Below are positions 1-10,671 of a stretch of DNA of 64,000 nucleotides, in pieces. The notes beneath the pieces were generated by a model that worked only from the letters and a program-made list of their open reading frames with translations, ran no database searches and was not told where the DNA came from. Position numbers and translations under genes: made by a program. How positions within the stretch are numbered: position 1 is the stretch's first letter; each line of letters begins with the position of its first letter. Source of the DNA: Macquaria australasica (Eukaryota; Chordata; Actinopteri; Centrarchiformes; Percichthyidae); NCBI GenBank assembly GCA_005408345.1, contig SEMN01000615.1, positions 1 to 64,000 of the forward strand, written 5' to 3'.

Positions 1-1109
1 ATCTAGAGAAACTATATCTTTAGATAATGTGTTTAGAAGGTGTTCGGGGCCAAGTACAATAACTTCGGTTTTGTCTGAGTTTAACATCAGAAAATTGCAG
101 GTCATCCAGGTTTTTATGTCCTTAAGGCATGCTTGAAGTTTAACTAATTGATTGGTTTCATCTGGCTTGATCGATAAATATAATTGGGTATCATCTGCAT
201 AACAATGAAAATTTATGGAGTGCTTCCTAATAATATTGCCTAAAGGAAGCATATACAAGGTAAATAGAATTGGTCCAAGCACAGAACCTTGTGGAACTCC
301 GTGACTAACTTTGGCGTGCATAGAGGATTCATCATGAGCGTGTACAAACTGATATGATCTGAAGTAAATGAAGTTTAAACCAGCTTGAGGTGCAGTACCT
401 TTAATGCCAATAAAAATGTTCTAGTCTCTGTAATAGAATGTGATCGTCAATGGTATCGAATGCAGCACTAAGATCTAGTAAGACAAATACAGAGACAAGT
501 CCTTTGTCGGATGCAATTAGAAGGTCATTTGTAACTTTCACCAGTGCTGTCTCTGTGCTATGATGCACTCTAAATCCTGACTGAAAATCCTCAAACAGCT
601 TGTTGTTGTGTAGAAAGTCACACAACTGATTGGCGACTGCTTTCTCAAGGACCTTAGAGAGAAAAGGAGGGTTAGATATAGGTCTATAATTTGACAAATC
701 CCTGGATCAAGAGTGGGCTTTTTAAGAAGAGGCTTAATTACAGCTACTTTAAAAGGACTTTGGCATGTACATAGCCTTTTAATAAGGGACAGATTGATAA
801 TATATCTGAAGCCAAATAGAGGTGTAACTAAGGAGTACAAAATTTCTTTAAGCAGCCTAGTTGGGACGGGGTCTAAGAGACACGTTGATGGCTTAGATGA
901 GAAAATCATGGAAGTTAATTGATTATGGTTGATGGGAGAAAAGCAGTCTAAATGTACATCAGGTTTTACAGTTGTTTCTAAGGTTCCTGTGTTTGAAGAT
1001 AAGTCAGTACCAACTGAGGGCAGGAGGTGCTGAATTTTTCTCTAATAGAATTTTATCATTAAAGAAACTCATAAAGTCATTACTACTGAGGTCTATAGGA
1101 ATACATGGC
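1..1109 (-). pseudogene. LINE ORF2, reverse transcriptase part, frameshifted
   Basis: Continuation of ORF2 in two or three frames. In order (minus strand) there is a segment ending in a DPVPTRLLKEI-like block (909 down to about 700), then a NYRPIS block and the LLDLSAAFDTIDH-like block with the first catalytic Asp (697-401), then the YADD catalytic motif encoded at about 187-201 in yet another frame, followed by a conserved thumb region up to the window start. The frame changes near 695 and 410 show decay. The reverse transcriptase would copy element RNA at a nicked target; this copy cannot. The downstream part and the 3' tail lie outside the window. Confidence 0.85.
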
Positions 1110-2465
1110 TCAACAGAGCTGTGACTCTGTCAGCCTGGTTACAGTGCTGAACAGAAACCTGGGGTTGTTCTTATTTTCCTCTATTAATGATGAGTAGTAG
1201 GCTGCTCTGGCATTACGGAGGGCCTTCCTATAAATTTTAAGACTATCTTGCCAGGCTAAACGTGATTCTTCCAGATTGGTGGAACGCCATTTCCTTTCAA
1301 GTTTTCGTGATGTTTGTTTTAATTTGCGGGTTTGCGGGTTATACCATGGAGCTAACCTCCTCTGTTTTATTATCTTCTTTTTTAGAGGGGCGATAGAGTC
1401 GAGTGTTATTCGTAGTGAGCCTGCAGCACTATCAACAAGATGATCAATTTGGTAGGGACTAAAGTTAGCATAGGAGTCATCTGTTACATTGAGACATGGA
1501 ACTGAATTAAATGCCGATGGAATCACTTCCTTAAATTTAGCTACAGCACTATCAGATAGACATCTAGTGTAGGAATGTTTGCCCAGTGGCATGTAGTCCA
1601 GTAATAGGAATTCAAAAGTTAATAGAAAATGGTCTGATAAAAAAGAATTCTGTGGAAAGACTATTAGATGTTCAATTTCAATCCCATAAACAAGAACAAG
1701 GTCGAGGGTGTGGTTAAAACAGTGAGTGGGTTTATGTACACTCTGACAGAAGTCAATCGAATCTAGTAATGAGATAAACGCAGCACTAAGGCTATCATTT
1801 TCTACATCCACATGAATATTAAAATCACCTACAATAATTATTTTATCCGTTTTAAGGACTAAACCTGATAAGAACTCTGAGAATTCAGATAAAAATTCAG
1901 AATACGGTCCAGGAGCTCGGTACACTATAACAAATAGAATTGGCTGTACTGTTTTCCAGGTTGGGTGTGAAAGGCTAAGAACAAGGCTTTCGAACGAGGT
2001 ATAATTTAATTTAGGTTTAGGTTTGATTAATAGGCTTGAGTCGAAGATGGCTGCAACTCCACCTCCTCGGCCTGAGCCTCGAGGAATGTGAGTATTAATG
2101 TGACTGGGGGGAGTGGATTCATTTAGGCTAACATATTCATCGTGACACAGCCAGGTTTCAGTAAGACAAAATAAATCAATATTATGATCTGATATTAGAT
2201 CGTTTACTAGAACAGCTTTAGATGAGAGAGATCTGATGTTTAAGAGTCCACATTTAATTCTCCTATTTTGTTGTACTGTTGCAGTGGAGGTTTTACTTTT
2301 TATTAGGTTTTTATGTGTAACTCTTCTTCTGTTTACTTTTGATTTAAATAATTTAAGTGGTCTGGGGGCAGACAACCTCTCTGTGGAGTTTAGGGTGGGT
2401 AACTGCTCTAATGGAAGCGCAGAGAAGCGTGTAGGACTGCAGCTCTGCCTCCTGGTCTGGACCAC
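1110..2465 (-). pseudogene. LINE ORF2, N-terminal part with APE endonuclease
   Basis: An open frame of 451 codons. Residues 1-68 are basic. The apurinic-endonuclease-like domain starts at about residue 70, with LLNIRSL (Asn76), LTETWL (Glu103), GDFNIH (Asp214, Asn216), LDLVL (Asp255) and SDHF (Ser277, Asp278, His279). These are the metal-binding and catalytic positions of the LINE endonuclease that nicks target DNA, and all look present. Residues 360-451 are a basic helical linker leading to the reverse transcriptase. The frame stops near 1107-1110, where a one-base shift would continue into the next reading frame with recognisable ORF2 sequence, so this is a broken gene rather than a short protein. 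Confidence 0.85.
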
Positions 2466-2501
2466 AGACTGTATTAAGTCTATGGTCTGAACTCTGAGCT
2501 G

Positions 2502-3242
2502 TCATGGCTTTGGGCCACTAATAAATTCGGCCAGATTTCTAGATATGAGAGCGGCTCCATCCAAAGTGGGATGAATGCCATCTCTCCTAATCAGACCAGG
2601 TCTTCTCCAGAAAGTCCGCCAATTATCTACAAAGCCCACATCATTACCTGGACACCACCTGGACAACCAGCGGTTGAATGATGACATGCGGCTATACATG
2701 TCATCGCTAGTAAGATTAGGCAGGGGTCCAGAGAAAACTACGGAGTCCGACATTGTCTTTGCATATGTACACACCGACTCCACATTAATTTTCGTGACCT
2801 CCGATTGGCGCAATCGGCTGTCATTACCGCCGACGTGAATAACAATCTCAGCATATTTACGTTTATCCTTAGCCAGCAGTTTTAAATAGGATTGAACGTC
2901 TCCCGCTCTGGCCCCTGGGATGCAGCTGACTATGGCCGCTGGTGTCGCTAATTTCACGTTTCTCAAAATGGAGCTGCCGATAATCAGAGTTGGTTTCTCA
3001 GCGGGTGTGTCGCTGAGTGGAGAGAACCTGTTAGAAACGTGAACGGGTCGGTGGTGAACCGGGGGCTTTGGTTCAGGGCTCTGCTTCTTTCGGACAGTCA
3101 CCCAGCCTCCCGGGCCTCCCGGCTGCTCGGGAGTTGCCGGGAGAAGCTGCCTCTGGTCGGCTCGCACCGGCTGACTGACTCTCCGTGGTGCGGAGCCGCG
3201 ACTCCAACTCACTGAGCCTCCAAGGCGGTGAATAAAGTACAT
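2502..3242 (-). CDS. LINE ORF1 with SGNH-hydrolase/esterase domain
   Basis: An open frame of 246 codons. Residues 1-80 are proline- and arginine-rich and low in structure. From residue 85 an SGNH-hydrolase fold is recognisable: a GSS block with the likely nucleophile Ser90, GGND at 138-141 (Gly and Asn of the family signature), and DGIHP at 221-225 supplying Asp221 and His224. Esterase-type ORF1 proteins occur in L2/CR1 LINEs and are thought to bind nucleic acid or lipid during retrotransposition. A competing frame (3073-3261) encodes a Glu/Leu/Arg-rich stretch that looks like a better N-terminus, so the true ORF1 may start at 3261 and be frameshifted near 3110. The stop lies 36 bp before the ORF2 start. 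The domain is intact, but the element is dead in ORF2. Confidence 0.8.
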   Translation of the reverse strand: MYFIHRLGGSVSWSRGSAPRRVSQPVRADQRQLLPATPEQPGGPGGWVTVRKKQSPEPKPPVHHRPVHVSNRFSPLSDTPAEKPTLIIGSSILRNVKLATPAAIVSCIPGARAGDVQSYLKLLAKDKRKYAEIVIHVGGNDSRLRQSEVTKINVESVCTYAKTMSDSVVFSGPLPNLTSDDMYSRMSSFNRWLSRWCPGNDVGFVDNWRTFWRRPGLIRRDGIHPTLDGAALISRNLAEFISGPKP

Positions 3243-3575
3243 TTGTTACACGTACCATCATCGCTAAAGGAGGCAGAGGAGTAACTAAACATCTGACACA
3301 CCGAGCAGGAGAGAGCAGGAGAGGGAGAAGGAGAGAGAGACGCCATCGCTAACTGAGCTAAAGTAGCAACTAACTAGCGTGTAAACAACTGTGGGATTAG
3401 CGGAAAGTCGCTGACAGGAGACGGATATGAGTGCTTAAACAGAGCTAGTGTATCCTTAAATGTATAGCGGGTAATTAACCGCTATAGTAAAGAAAATATC
3501 AAAATTAACTGGGTTTAGCGGGAGCAGCGAACTTTGCAATCAGTAACACAGAAACACCGGTAACCGGAAATGAGA

Positions 3576-3629
3576 CAATACGTTCACCTGAGCACGTCAG
3601 CACAATACGTTCACCTGAGCACGTCAGCA
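3576..3629. repeat. 27-bp direct tandem duplication at LINE 5' end
   Basis: A 27-bp unit (3576-3602) is repeated without change at 3603-3629, followed by a 6-bp partial third copy. It sits where the 5' end of the minus-strand LINE should be. It could be a repeated promoter unit in the LINE 5' UTR or a product of insertion. Confidence 0.85.
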
Positions 3630-3799
3630 CGTCAGATTCATCCTCATAAATGAACGATATTATGTCAAAGAAGATGATGTAGTGATAGTTTTAATAAACT
3701 GATGATGTAATAACTTGTATTACATCATTGGTCAACATTATGACATGATTTATGTACAGTAAAACCGATTTTAAAGAAATAAATGCTATTAAAATAATA

Positions 3800-3905
3800 T
3801 TGACCTCTTGGCTCTGCTGGCCGAGGGGTTTAAGGCCCTACCATGTACCACAATAACCCCAGGGTTGAGTCCGGCCCAGGACTTTTGTTGCATGTCACTC
3901 CCAAT
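3800..3905 (+). mobile_element. tRNA-derived SINE fragment
   Basis: A tRNA-like head with an A box (TGGCCGAGGGG at 3818-3828) and a B box (GGTTGAGTCC at 3863-3872, two changes from the usual form) 34 bp apart, as in RNA polymerase III type 2 promoters. The tail reads TTTGTTGCATGTCACTCCC, a common ending of tRNA-derived repeats in fish. The cloverleaf is imperfect, so a functional tRNA gene is unlikely. Confidence 0.6.
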
Positions 3906-4257
3906 TTAAAATATATACATATAAAAATGAAATATGTAAATAGTAATGCATTATGCAACAATTTCCTGCACTGATAGATTTTATTACAGTTGCGATCTAT
4001 TTTATGTTACATTTCATTCTGCGCATTCTTCACGGTTCCAATACATTTTTGTGTCAAGATATTTATTACATTTTAGTAGGAAAACTTACTTGTCAAGAAA
4101 TCATGACACGCAGAGACACAATTGTATTCCCATATATATTATATATATATGTATATGTATATATACACATGAAATAAAACAAAAACAAGATAATGTCTCC
4201 AGATGGCAGAGAAGATGGCGTATATATGAACAGCTTCTCTTAAAGGATAAGTCATTT

Positions 4258-4774
4258 TATATTTTTCTTATTGTCAACAAATCCCATGAAAAGAATTAAC
4301 ATATGTGTCAACATTGGTCTTAGTACTCTGTGACTTCCTGTCTGTGGCTCTCAGCTTCAGCCCATTGGTTCCTACTGAAGACATAAACCTTTAAAAAAGA
4401 GTCAAAAATATATAATTTCTTGTTTTAAAAAAGGCTCAGTACTTTCCTAAAACAGCTGGTCACTGTAGCAAACTTTACTTAAACAGGAGGAAATAGTGCA
4501 TTTGTTGTGGACTATTTTCAGCGGCAGATAAATCCACATTTGGTGCTCTAGTGAGTATTTGGGGCAGCAGGACGGTGTGTGTGTTCATGGTAATGAAGGA
4601 ACAACAGTGTGGCTCACTGATGTGTTTTTAATAGTTTTTGGAGCAACAGTGGAGCTCTGTGGCTCAGAGGAAGAAGATACATCAGGCTGTGATACACACA
4701 CAATACTTTATAGTAAATTTCCTCTATACATTCAGTGTTTGTTCATGGGATTTTTTGACAATAAGAAAAATATA
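4258..4774 (+). mobile_element. Non-autonomous DNA transposon with 33-bp terminal inverted repeats
   Basis: 4258-4290 and 4742-4774 are reverse complements over 33 bp with one mismatch (core word TTCTTATTGTCAA). Between them is about 450 bp without coding capacity. Parts of the interior recur at 38130-38420 (plus), 42285-42630 (minus) and 61825-62130 (plus), so this is a dispersed family. No transposase is present. The target duplication is unclear because both flanks are AT-rich, so the superfamily is not assigned. Confidence 0.75.
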
Positions 4775-5640
4775 GAATACATAGCTTTATCCTACACTTT
4801 TGACACAGTTTGTCGCATAACATAATGAGGCAGGACGAGGGGCACCACCCATTAGTGGAGACAGAAGTTAGACTGACTTGGCGACAGGATTCTGAGGAGA
4901 CAGAGAGATGCATTTTCTGTCACTGAACAGTTCATGGCTTCTCTTTCCTCGCCTCGATGACACTGTAGTTAAAATTCCCCAAAATCATAACAACATTCCT
5001 GCCAGTTGTTTCTCCTTTCTGAAGAAAAGGCTGTCTCTGCTACAGGTGTGAGTGACATCTCTTATCAGGCTTTACAGCAGGAGGAGGAGGAGGAGGAGGC
5101 ATGCAAAAGTACCCCTTGCCTAACTCCACCCCCAGCCTGTACTGTAGTCAGTGAGCCTATAATATCTAATCACAGGCTTCTCCTAATGCTCTGTGTTCTC
5201 TCTTCAAAGGCACCACCATGCCCGCATGCTTTCTCTCCTGTGACTTTGAAAGGCACAGTAAATGGTCTGTGCTGTTGTGGCTTCTTCAACAAGTTGAGTA
5301 AACAGTTCACTGAGGCCAATAAATAATGCATAAAGGATACGTTAGCTGACAAATTCAACAAACATATTCCCTTAAAAGGCCGATACCAACAATGTATTTA
5401 TCTTACAGTCTGTGTAGCCTTATAAAACTCGATTTTTGTCCAAAAACGGTTAAAAAAAAACGTATAAAATAACCAAACAGTTGGATTAGGTGTCATATTT
5501 CTTCATTACGACACCTTTTCTTTGTATGTTTAGCCATGACAGCTCACAAGCAAACTGCTGCTGTTGCTGTTAGAAATATAAAATGACAAACTTCTTGTGC
5601 ATCACCAGATATTTCCCAGGAGAGACCCCCCAGACACCGT
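4775..5640. other. Intergenic stretch without a recognisable gene
   Basis: I see no coding exon. There is a short GGA/GAG microsatellite at about 5080-5099. Open frames here lack any domain resemblance. Confidence 0.5.
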
Positions 5641-6250
5641 GAACAAGAAAATATCAAACCTCTCCTGAAGACGCTATTGAACCCCTAACAACTATTGTTT
5701 CCACCAAACACTTTCAGTATAGTACCCTTGAAACCCGTACCTACATGTACCTAAACCCTAGATCTGTTGTGCATTTCCACCACAGACAGTACTCATGAAA
5801 GTAGGCGGGGTTGTTACGGTTGTTGTTACTGGATGATAATAGCCTACGTAAGTAGCATGACATCATATCTAATGCGACACAGTAAAGAAAGGAACACAAG
5901 AACACGATGGAGGACATTGAATATTTTGTTCTTTCTTCTCGGTATGTGGCTGTTTATTACAACAAGGAGACAAGCTTTGTTTGAGAGAAGGCTGCAGGCA
6001 GCGAGAAAAAATACTTCCCGAAAAAAACAAGAGAGTTTGGGAAATTGTACTTCAGAGCTCAGACGCTCAAGAAGTGACGATTCTGTTGACCAATTAGGTA
6101 TTGCTAGATACCTCAACAGAGGGGTAACGAAAAAACGGTGTGGATTGAGTGGTTTTATTGGTACCATCCACAACATTTGCCAATGGAAACGCAGAAATAA
6201 CCGCTCTAATGTGTAACAAACTGAACTGAACTGCACTGCTTGGTGGATAC
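5640..6250 (+). mobile_element. Possible degraded DNA transposon (PIF/Harbinger-like traces)
   Basis: The segment mixes a 149-codon open frame (5767-6216) that is unlike a host protein with, in another frame, a short peptide trace (KKTREFGKLYF) resembling the REFGE-type block at the start of Harbinger nucleases. Word pairs near both ends (TTTCCACCACAGACAGTAC near 5774; GGTACCATCCACAACA and CCAATGGAAAC near 6160-6190) resemble a repeat type I associate with fish genomes. The identification is weak; it could equally be an unclassified repeat. Confidence 0.3.
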
Positions 6251-6626
6251 ATGGCTTAATTGGCAATTTGTCATTGACCTGTTCTTCGCAGTGATCAGAG
6301 CTGATGCTGTGGCCACGCTGCTCTCCGTATTGCTGCCTTCAAATTGAGCTCATGAGGTCGTATTTTCACGATATGCTCGGCATTCATTAAGCGGTGAGAG
6401 CACTGTTGCTTGGTGACTGACAGTAAAAAATGATTTCCCAACAAAAACTGCAGACAAAGGTCAAAATCTATTTTTACAAAAACAAACTTCCTCAAGTCAA
6501 ATCTTTGTTAGCTAACCACGCTAGCATTCTCAACAGTTTCTGTGTTAGGCTTATTGCTGCTTTTGCATTTATCGTGAAACACATGCAGAAATTGTTGAGT
6601 TAGCATCAGCAGTATCAGTGACACTA

Positions 6627-7217
6627 GCTGCAGTTACATGGACAATATTTCTTCAACCCGATTCAAATCATTCTGATTAGAGATTCCAACTTAGCTGTTT
6701 ACCTGGACGCTAAATAAAGAGGTCTGATAAGCATCTAATCTGCTGGAAATAGAACAGAAGAAGAAGAAGTAGCTTTTTTTTTTTTTCAGCTTTGTTCATC
6801 TTCAAACACTTGTTTGAGGAACTCGTTGTTTGGAGCCTTTCGACCACCGAGGTGTTCAACAATCCTTAAACCTTTTAAGTTCTATCGGCCACAGAGCAGT
6901 TTAGATGTTTCTGTTCCTTTCGAAAACTCGTTCACATCACCTAATGGTCCCCCACGTGGATCAAACATGCACAGAAAGAACATATTTATTTCAACCAGAG
7001 AGAAACGAACGGATTACACGTTCACATGGTTATTAGGCGCTAATATTTTCCTATTGTATGGATTATCAAAGGTTTACACCCCCTCTCTCAACTCTCAACC
7101 CGACTGAAAACTCCTTCCATCGGGTCAGTCTCTTCCAATTGAGGTGGCTACGTTTTTATTCTGATCGGGCCGTCATTCCCATTATTAGTGGAATATTAGG
7201 GTCCATGTAAACGGAGC
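6627..7217 (+). mobile_element. Short DNA transposon with imperfect terminal inverted repeats
   Basis: The left end reads GCTGCAGTTACATGGAC (6627-6643); the right end GTCCATGTAAACGGAGC (7201-7217) is its reverse complement with three mismatches. The interior is non-coding, apart from a short open frame (6814-7107) with no recognisable domain, and carries a GAA/T-tract at about 6755-6786. It ends about 650 bp upstream of the rhbg start codon, so it may lie close to or in the promoter. Confidence 0.5.
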
Positions 7218-7668
7218 TATTGTTAGCTTACTACAGGTAAAGAAGAGAGCAATTCCAGCTGTGACAATGCTGTTTGAGCGACAGAATGACTGCTGCCAAA
7301 CAGTGATCAATAAGGCAATCACGCACACAAGATCGACATGGCAATTTTCTTGGCATAGAAGACGCTGCTGGCTAAAATCATATTGTCCAAGACTTTGACC
7401 TCAAAGTAGTTGACTGGTTGGTGAAACCCCCAACACATATTACCAAAAAAGAGTTCCTGTCACATAGTAATGGATTACTACTTTTTACCGACTTATAAGG
7501 TGAGTTCAAGCACAGATCACCTTAAAAAGTACAGTAGCAGGGGGGCGTGGCTAAAAGTGAGCCTGCATTATTCAGGGGGAGGAGGCAGGTCCGGTAGGTG
7601 TGACCCAGCTGAACAAAAACACACATGAAATACCGGCTCTTGTGTCTGTCTGTGAGCTTATTCTTCCC

Positions 7669-7714
<46 letters not shown>

Positions 7715-7869
7715 ACCAGCCTCCTGTCTCTGCACCCCAGGGTGTGTGTGAGAGAGACAGAGCGGGTCTAACTTTTTGTGCTGGATCTTTAATCCCCTTT
7801 TCATCCCCCAACCAACTCCAAGAACGAGCCTCACTCAGCCTGTCCTCCTCGTCTCACTGGGAAGAAAAC
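7218..7869 (+). promoter_or_regulatory. rhbg: Putative rhbg promoter and 5' UTR
   Basis: The stretch before the rhbg start codon. It holds a GC/KLF-type box (GGGGGCGTGGC at about 7541-7551), a TATAAG word near 7493, a CA repeat, and a start context AAAACATGA with an A at -3. The transcription start is not visible. An ATG at 7600 is in frame with rhbg and the frame stays open through the CA repeat (encoding a Thr-His run), but the resulting extension has no resemblance to Rh proteins, so 7870 is preferred. Confidence 0.45.
7672..7709. repeat. (CA)n microsatellite upstream of rhbg
   Basis: An uninterrupted CA run of about 19 units, about 160 bp upstream of the start codon, probably in the promoter or 5' UTR. 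Its length is likely to vary between individuals. Confidence 0.95.
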
Positions 7870-8047
7870 ATGACAGACGCTGCAACCAACATGCGGCTGA
7901 AGCTGCCAATCATCTGCTTCATCCTGGAGATCATCCTCATCATCCTCTTCGGTGTGCTGGTGCAGTACGACGATGAGACGGATGCAAAGGAGTGGCATAA
8001 CGAGAGCCACCCTGACTTTGAGAACGACTTCTACTACCGTTACCCAA
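7870..8047 (+). CDS. rhbg: rhbg exon 1
   Basis: Codes residues 1-59 plus the first base of codon 60 (intron phase 1, donor GTGAGT). It contains a short cytoplasmic N-terminus, membrane segment 1 (about 12-32), and most of the first extracellular loop with the sequon N44-E-S and the family-typical FYYRYP. Met1 is chosen because the protein then has normal RHBG length and a good start context; Met8 is a less likely alternative. Confidence 0.92.
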
Positions 8048-9571
8048 GTGAGTGTCCTGTGGATGTGTGGAGGTTCAGGGTCGGAGGTTACAGTGAGGTT
8101 CAGGGGTCAAGATGCTTTGAGTCCCAATCTGTATTTAAAGGTTTCTCTAGATGATAACATTGTACAGATCCGTGTTGTGGGATTTATAATGCTTTGATCA
8201 CGTTGCATTTTCTTGTCCTTTATTCTACATGCACGTACACTGGATAAAATACATTGACTACAATCCCCATGATGCCATTCTATCTCTACCTTTTTCTTTA
8301 GGACTTGGAAAGTCAGAATTTTTCTTTAATTAAACTGAAAAATAGATCAAAAATTTTTCAGTAGTCATCTGTTGATAAAGCAGAACACACTGCTTTTAGC
8401 CTCGAGTGCAAAATGTCTTGTAAATAACTTTCTCCTGTCAAGTTTCTCAAATGAGTGAGTGAGGAAAAAGTCACTGAACTTTAACCTCATGCATGTTCAC
8501 ATACAGTGATAATCAGGTGTTGATTTAGATGTTGCTTCAGCACTCATGCACTGGTCTCCAATGTCATCCTACAGTCAACAGGATTGAGAATCCAAAGTAG
8601 ATTGTTTAAACAGCCATTTTAAGATACTACTACTACTAATCCAAACATCATGTGTGAGCAAGTTATGGTTAAAAAAGCTTGACAAAGGTTTCACACCTGG
8701 AACGTGAATTCTTGGCACACCTTGCATACCTTAAAGCAGTAATACCAAATGTTGTGTGGACTTATAACAGTTTTTGTCTTTCTAACAATGCTTAACATAC
8801 CTCTCTAACACCCAAATCCTCTCCTCTCTTACTTGCTCTCTGTGATTTTTACATACCTGTAAGTATGTATCTTGCATGCTACCCCAACTCATTTACGAAT
8901 ATCCCAAATATTTGGGGTTTTGTCAAACTGTTGTCATAAATGTGTTTGACTGTTTTGTCAAACACATTTATTGCCGGGGAAATGTTGTATTCTGTGTGAA
9001 GGGATGAAAAGCTGCTGAGCTGCAGCGCAGCCGCTCTCTGGTTTCCCTAATTAGATAAGTCCCATTCTTTCTTTTTATAGAGATGTCTTCCGGTCCACTG
9101 CTGTCCCATAGAGGCGGATCCATTGATCGTTAATTTCCTGATTTATATGGATTGATGGTGTAGATGAAAAGCTTGAAACACAGGCCACTGATTACAGGCT
9201 GTAAAATGCTCATTACTGCGTTCATAAAACACGTTTTCTATCCATTAACACTCACTGCACACAAAACTTAAAGCTGTTTTTCAGCATTGACTAATCTTAA
9301 CTAATCAATACAATTGGTGGCATGTTCTGCCCAAAATGAATATATAGCAGTGTAGTGTGAATATGAACAAATTTGTGTTTGAATTTCAGAAATGTCAGGG
9401 GACAACATCATTTAACCCTGTTCTTTAAAAATGATGTTTATATGCTACTAATGTTCACAGTTCACTCATCTCCTCACAGTTCCACCTTAACAAATCAGCC
9501 TAAAGTGACTGATGGCTGGTAGGCGTTTCTTAACAGTCCAGACACTCTCAGAAGTTTACAGCTTACCTGGG

Positions 9572-9607
<36 letters not shown>

Positions 9608-10640
9608 GTGTGTGGGTAGTGTCCTGAGGCAGAGCAGAGAATTATGGGAATGTAGAGAGACAAATGCTCTCTTCTTACTTAATACCGTTTAAATCAACAA
9701 CCTTTGTCCTGAAGGGTTCACCTGAAAGTATAGCATCTAACCTGAGGCTGCACTAACCTGCAGGGTTTTGCAGGCTGACACAAACACCAGCACCGGTAGA
9801 CTGAAGCTGCTAATAGCTAATGTTTCAATGTTTAATGTTTCCAACTTGCAGCATGTTTACATTTGACCATTTTCACCCGATGGTTTTCTTCTCAGGTTGA
9901 AATGATTTTGAAATTAATATGGAAAGAAATGACTGGGAAAAAAATAAGAGAATAAATAAAAGATGCACAAAATTATTAAAATCACCCAAATCATTCCCAA
10001 TATAAAATGTTAACACGTGTTTTAACTAAGAGAAATAAAATCTAAAAGTAATCTGAATCTGAGTACAAAAATGCACAAGAATGTTTTCTGACACTGGCAC
10101 AGAGAGACAAGTTAAATAAACACATACTGACACACATGGTTTCAGGACATAAGCTGGTTGTGTGTGTTTAACTTAGCTCTTGATATGAGCGCAAGCTAGA
10201 AGGTAGGAGGAGCCCTGAAACACGAAATTCAGGTTCACATCAAAGCTCCAAACACGACCTGATTTGTTGGATACTAGGAAGAGACATCTGAATGACTTTC
10301 AAAAAGGAGAGAAAGCCAGATTATTTGTTTTGGTGTTATAGTAACTACTCAGTATAGATAATTACTGTATATATGTCAGTCCTTCACACAGTGTAGATTC
10401 TTTATAGACAGCATAGGGGTTAACAAGGTTAAAAGGAGACGTAATTTGAAGCCTCTTGGTTTGGTATGCATACTGCTGAGGTGCCCTTGAGCAAATGCCT
10501 TCCCACTCGAGGGGCTGCTGGTCTGTATCAAAGCCTGACGTTTGACCTCTGTTCTGAGCCTGAGCATGACCTCTGACATACCTAAGTCCTCATACCTAAA
10601 CGACAGAATAGGTCGTTTGCCAATGACTCCCAAAACGACA

Positions 10641-10671
<31 letters not shown>

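Larger units (their letters stand above)
1..3630 (-). mobile_element. L2/CR1-clade LINE retrotransposon, decayed, 3' part beyond window edge
   Basis: A non-LTR retrotransposon lies on the minus strand with its 5' end near 3630 and its 3' portion running off the left edge. In element order it has a short 5' region (about 3630-3262), an ORF1 with an SGNH esterase domain, then an ORF2 with an APE-type endonuclease followed by reverse transcriptase. ORF1 with an esterase plus this ORF2 order is typical of L2/CR1 elements of fish. ORF2 is broken by shifts near 1107, 695 and 410, so the copy cannot be autonomous. A second, more decayed element of the same clade lies at 27.8-29.0 kb on the other strand. 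Clade assignment is from motif reading, not from a tree. Confidence 0.88.

Noticed and set aside
3800..3905. Functional tRNA gene
   Set aside because: A and B boxes are present, but the arms do not fold into a clean cloverleaf, the B box is degenerate and a SINE-like tail follows.
5767..6216. 149-codon open frame with a hydrophobic segment
   Set aside because: The segment looks like part of a degraded repeat; the frame does not resemble any host protein and the competing frame has a transposase-like trace.
7522..7716. CRISPR-like or coding signal in CA/GT tracts
   Set aside because: Simple dinucleotide repeats; no spacer structure and a eukaryotic context.
7600..8154. 184-codon frame containing rhbg exon 1 read as a single-exon gene
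   Set aside because: It runs through the exon 1 donor (GTGAGT) into the intron and upstream through a CA repeat; exon 1 joins exon 2 perfectly at the conserved YPSFQDVHVM junction.
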